Shown here piece by piece: positions 6,000-7,647 of a stretch of 7,647 bases of DNA (position 1 is its first letter; the number at the start of each line of letters is the position of its first letter). A program made the position numbers and the translations under genes. Origin of the DNA: Oligoflexus sp. (GTDB lineage Bacteria > Bdellovibrionota_B > Oligoflexia > Oligoflexales > Oligoflexaceae); assembly GCA_030151925.1 (NCBI GenBank), contig JASLCY010000148.1, positions 1 through 7,647 of the forward strand, given 5' to 3'. The notes below the pieces were generated by a model that had not been told where the DNA came from, did not search any database, and worked only from the letters and a program-made list of their open reading frames with translations.

Positions 6000-7118
6000 G
6001 TGCGCTGCAGCATCATTCTCGATGGCGAAGCTCTGCGCCATAACTATAGAACGTTTCGTGATCTCGCCTCGCCGTCCACGGCGATCCCGGTCGTCAAATC
6101 CAATGCCTACGGTCACGGTTTGAAGGAGGTTTATACCGCGCTTCAATCCGAGCATCCGCCCTGGTTGGGCGTGAACTACCTGGCGGAAGGCGCTGACCTC
6201 CGCGCCCTCGGTTATCGCGGGCGCATCCTGGTCGTGGGGCCGGTCGCGGCTTCACAGGTGGCTCGGGCCGGTGAGCTCGACCTCGATATCTTCCTGATCG
6301 AGCCGCACATGCTCGAAGCCTGGTTCGCCCTCTCGGAGAAGCCTCGCGCGCATCTGAAGATCGACACCGGGATGTCGCGCCAGGGATTCCTGCCGGAACA
6401 GGTCCCGTCTCTCATTCCCAAGCTCAAGAAGCATCAGGACCGCCTCGTCGGGGTGTGCAGCCACTTCTCGAACGTCGAGGACGTGCTCGATCAAAACTAT
6501 GCCCTTCATCAGCTCAAGACCTTCCAGGAGGTCGAGCGGCTCCTCGCGAGCGAAGGGTTCAAGCTCATGCCGCATATCGCCGCGAGCTCTTCGACCTTGA
6601 TCATGCCGAAATCCCGTTACGAGCTGTCGCGGATCGGCATCTCGCTCTACGGCCTGTGGCCTTCGCGCACCAACCAGCTCTCCTATCTTCAATCGTCGCA
6701 GGGCAGGCACATCGAACTCAAACCCGTCATGCGCTGGGTCACCGACGTCGCGATCGTGAAGAAGGTGAACGCGGGCCAATTCATCGGCTACGGCTGTACC
6801 TACAAGGCCCTCCGCGATATGAAGGTCGCGGTGCTTCCCGTCGGTTATTACGAGGGTTATCCGAGGCTCGCGAGCAACCGCGGGCACGTGCTCATCAAGG
6901 GCGAGCAGTGCCCTATCGTGGGGCGCATCTGCATGAACATGATGATGGTGGACATCACGCACCTTACGGACGTGCAGGTCGGAGAGCCCGTGACCTTGCT
7001 TGGGCGCGACGGCAGCGAGGTCGTGGAAGCGAGCACGCTCGGGGACTGGTCGGAGACGATTCATTACGAGATCGTCACCCGTTTGAACCCGGCTATTCCG
7101 AAGATCCTGAGAGGCTGA
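6000..7118 (+). CDS. alr: alanine racemase
   Basis: This PLP-dependent enzyme interconverts L- and D-alanine, supplying D-alanine for peptidoglycan. The 372 residues cover the whole family length. Lys33 in VVKSNAYGHG is the PLP-binding base. KIDTGMSRQGF (120-130) includes the equivalents of the carbamylated lysine (K120) and the PLP-oxygen-contacting arginine (R127). RIGISLYG lies at 211-218. Tyr264 in IGYGCTYKA is the opposite catalytic base. VGYYEGYPR (281-289) and RICMNMMMVDIT (309-320) follow, then HYE near 355-357. In the last motif most homologues have Met-Asp; here it is Met312-Asn313. No signal peptide is seen, so it is cytoplasmic. The start is GTG with AGGG 8 bases upstream. It is probably co-transcribed with the exported-protein gene before it and the VOC gene 2 bases after it. 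Confidence 0.95.
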   Translation: MRCSIILDGEALRHNYRTFRDLASPSTAIPVVKSNAYGHGLKEVYTALQSEHPPWLGVNYLAEGADLRALGYRGRILVVGPVAASQVARAGELDLDIFLIEPHMLEAWFALSEKPRAHLKIDTGMSRQGFLPEQVPSLIPKLKKHQDRLVGVCSHFSNVEDVLDQNYALHQLKTFQEVERLLASEGFKLMPHIAASSSTLIMPKSRYELSRIGISLYGLWPSRTNQLSYLQSSQGRHIELKPVMRWVTDVAIVKKVNAGQFIGYGCTYKALRDMKVAVLPVGYYEGYPRLASNRGHVLIKGEQCPIVGRICMNMMMVDITHLTDVQVGEPVTLLGRDGSEVVEASTLGDWSETIHYEIVTRLNPAIPKILRG

Positions 7119-7120
7119 GG

Positions 7121-7495
7121 ATGAAGTTGTGCCAGTTGGAGTTCTATACGCGGGATCGCGAGGCGAGCCTTGAGTTCCTCGAAGCCCTGGTCGGTTGGAA
7201 GAAAGTGCCGGTAACGGTCGAGCCCATCACCATCATCGAGGTGCCCGAGGGCAGCCCTTACGGGATCAGTCTTCGGCAATCGGAGTCGATGGATGCCCCG
7301 TCGCTCCTCGCCTACTTTGAGACGTCAGACGCTTTGGAAGAACTTGCCACACGGTGCCTTGCAGCCGGCGGCCGTATCGTACAAGAACCCACCCGTGTGA
7401 TTGGCTACGGCCAGACCTTGATTGTAGAAGATCCATTTGGCCTTCGTCTTGGTTTTTATGCGTCACCAGGAATGGACTTACCCGCGGGAAAGTGA
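7121..7495 (+). CDS. VOC-fold (glyoxalase/bleomycin-resistance-like) protein
   Basis: This 124-residue protein resembles single-domain members of the vicinal oxygen chelate superfamily. It shows two halves of the beta-alpha-beta-beta-beta type. The first is LEFYTRDREASLEFLEALVGW (from residue 6, ending in the typical GW). The second begins near residue 63 with LLAYFETSDALEELATRC, then AAGGRIVQEP, and ends with GQTLIVEDPFGLRLGFY, the characteristic DPxG strand. The usual metal ligands are not obvious: a His is missing from the first strand and the Glu expected after DPFG is absent, so a classical metal-dependent glyoxalase I activity is doubtful. Its ATG lies 2 bases after the alr stop with AGAGG upstream, implying co-translation. 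The substrate cannot be predicted. Its 3' part lies opposite the open frame of the convergent kinase gene. Confidence 0.8.
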   Translation: MKLCQLEFYTRDREASLEFLEALVGWKKVPVTVEPITIIEVPEGSPYGISLRQSESMDAPSLLAYFETSDALEELATRCLAAGGRIVQEPTRVIGYGQTLIVEDPFGLRLGFYASPGMDLPAGK

Positions 7496-7647
7496 GATCG
7501 AAACGCGTTCCCGAAGCCGCTCCATGCTCGCCTACGAGACGGCTTGTCACATTGATATCGCCCCCGAAAAGATCCACGTAAATCTTCACGAGCGGCATGC
7601 CGTAGCCCGTGCCGGTCTCGCCGATCGTTCCGGGATTACTGGTATTC
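7266..7647 (-). CDS. sensor histidine kinase, C-terminal ATPase fragment (5' end outside window)
   Basis: Only the end of this gene is present, about 126 residues, entering from the right edge. It reads NTSNPGTIGETGTGYGMPLV, then KIYVDLFGGDI, TSRLVGEHGAASGTRFDLTFP. These are the F-box remnant, the G2 box (GTGYGMPLVK) and the final SGTRFDLTF strand of the HATPase domain of two-component kinases, which bind ATP to phosphorylate a dimerisation-domain histidine. The conserved domain finishes near 7485, yet the frame continues about 72 codons antisense to the VOC gene before stopping at 7266. That extension is rich in Arg, Ser and Gln and unlike a known domain. A one-base deletion in the CCGCGGG run near 7485 would end the protein at once with FDLTFPR and a stop. 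The true end is therefore uncertain; the fragment's identity is clear. Confidence 0.75.
   Translation of the reverse strand, partial: NTSNPGTIGETGTGYGMPLVKIYVDLFGGDINVTSRLVGEHGAASGTRFDLTFPRVSPFLVTHKNQDEGQMDLLQSRSGRSQSHGWVLVRYGRRLQGTVWQVLPKRLTSQSRRGATGHPSTPIAED

Noticed and set aside
6252..7064. Open frame of 270 codons on the minus strand
   Set aside because: It is antisense to alanine racemase, whose motifs are intact on the plus strand.
6455..7120. Long in-frame N-terminal extension of the VOC gene
   Set aside because: It overlaps alr out of frame and gives an Arg/Pro/His-rich sequence without domain character; the ATG at 7121 with its Shine-Dalgarno fits the VOC domain exactly.

Overview
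The window is compact, GC-rich bacterial chromosome made almost entirely of genes. The left half is the conserved rpmH–rnpA–yidD–yidC–jag–mnmE cluster, read leftward. YidC has the large periplasmic domain typical of Gram-negative bacteria, and it is followed by a Jag/KhpB protein, which enterobacteria lack. That combination, together with the style of the partial histidine kinase, suggests a delta-type or Bdellovibrionota/Oligoflexia-like Gram-negative bacterium. This placement is an inference of low certainty.

Leftward block (4610 to 1): ribosomal protein L34 (rpmH), the RNase P protein (rnpA), the membrane-protein factor YidD, the insertase YidC, the RNA-binding protein Jag and the tRNA-modifying GTPase MnmE, which is cut by the left window edge a few residues before its C-terminus. 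The genes are tightly packed: yidD/yidC share an ATGA, jag/mnmE overlap by 11 bases, and the other gaps are 13 to 55 bases. One promoter upstream of rpmH probably drives the operon. The themes are ribosome and tRNA maturation and membrane-protein insertion.

Divergent intergenic region (4611 to 4849): it holds a candidate extended -10 promoter for the rpmH operon, a leader able to form hairpins, and a candidate sigma70-type promoter for the rightward genes. No dnaA gene and no convincing DnaA-box cluster is seen, although dnaA often flanks rpmH in other bacteria.

Rightward block (4850 to 7495): an unrecognised exported protein, alanine racemase (alr) and a small VOC-fold protein, with gaps of 16 and 2 bases, so probably one transcript. 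The exported protein is the most original item. It is built from four degenerate repeats of about 88 residues, each with one cysteine pair spaced 30, 30, 30 and 28 residues apart, and it has no other cysteine.

Right edge: the C-terminal ATPase domain of a sensor histidine kinase lies on the minus strand, convergent with the VOC gene. Its frame stays open for about 70 codons antisense to the VOC gene, which is either a real long overlap or the mark of a small indel. Most of the window is ordinary housekeeping DNA. I see no mobile element, CRISPR array, tRNA or rRNA.
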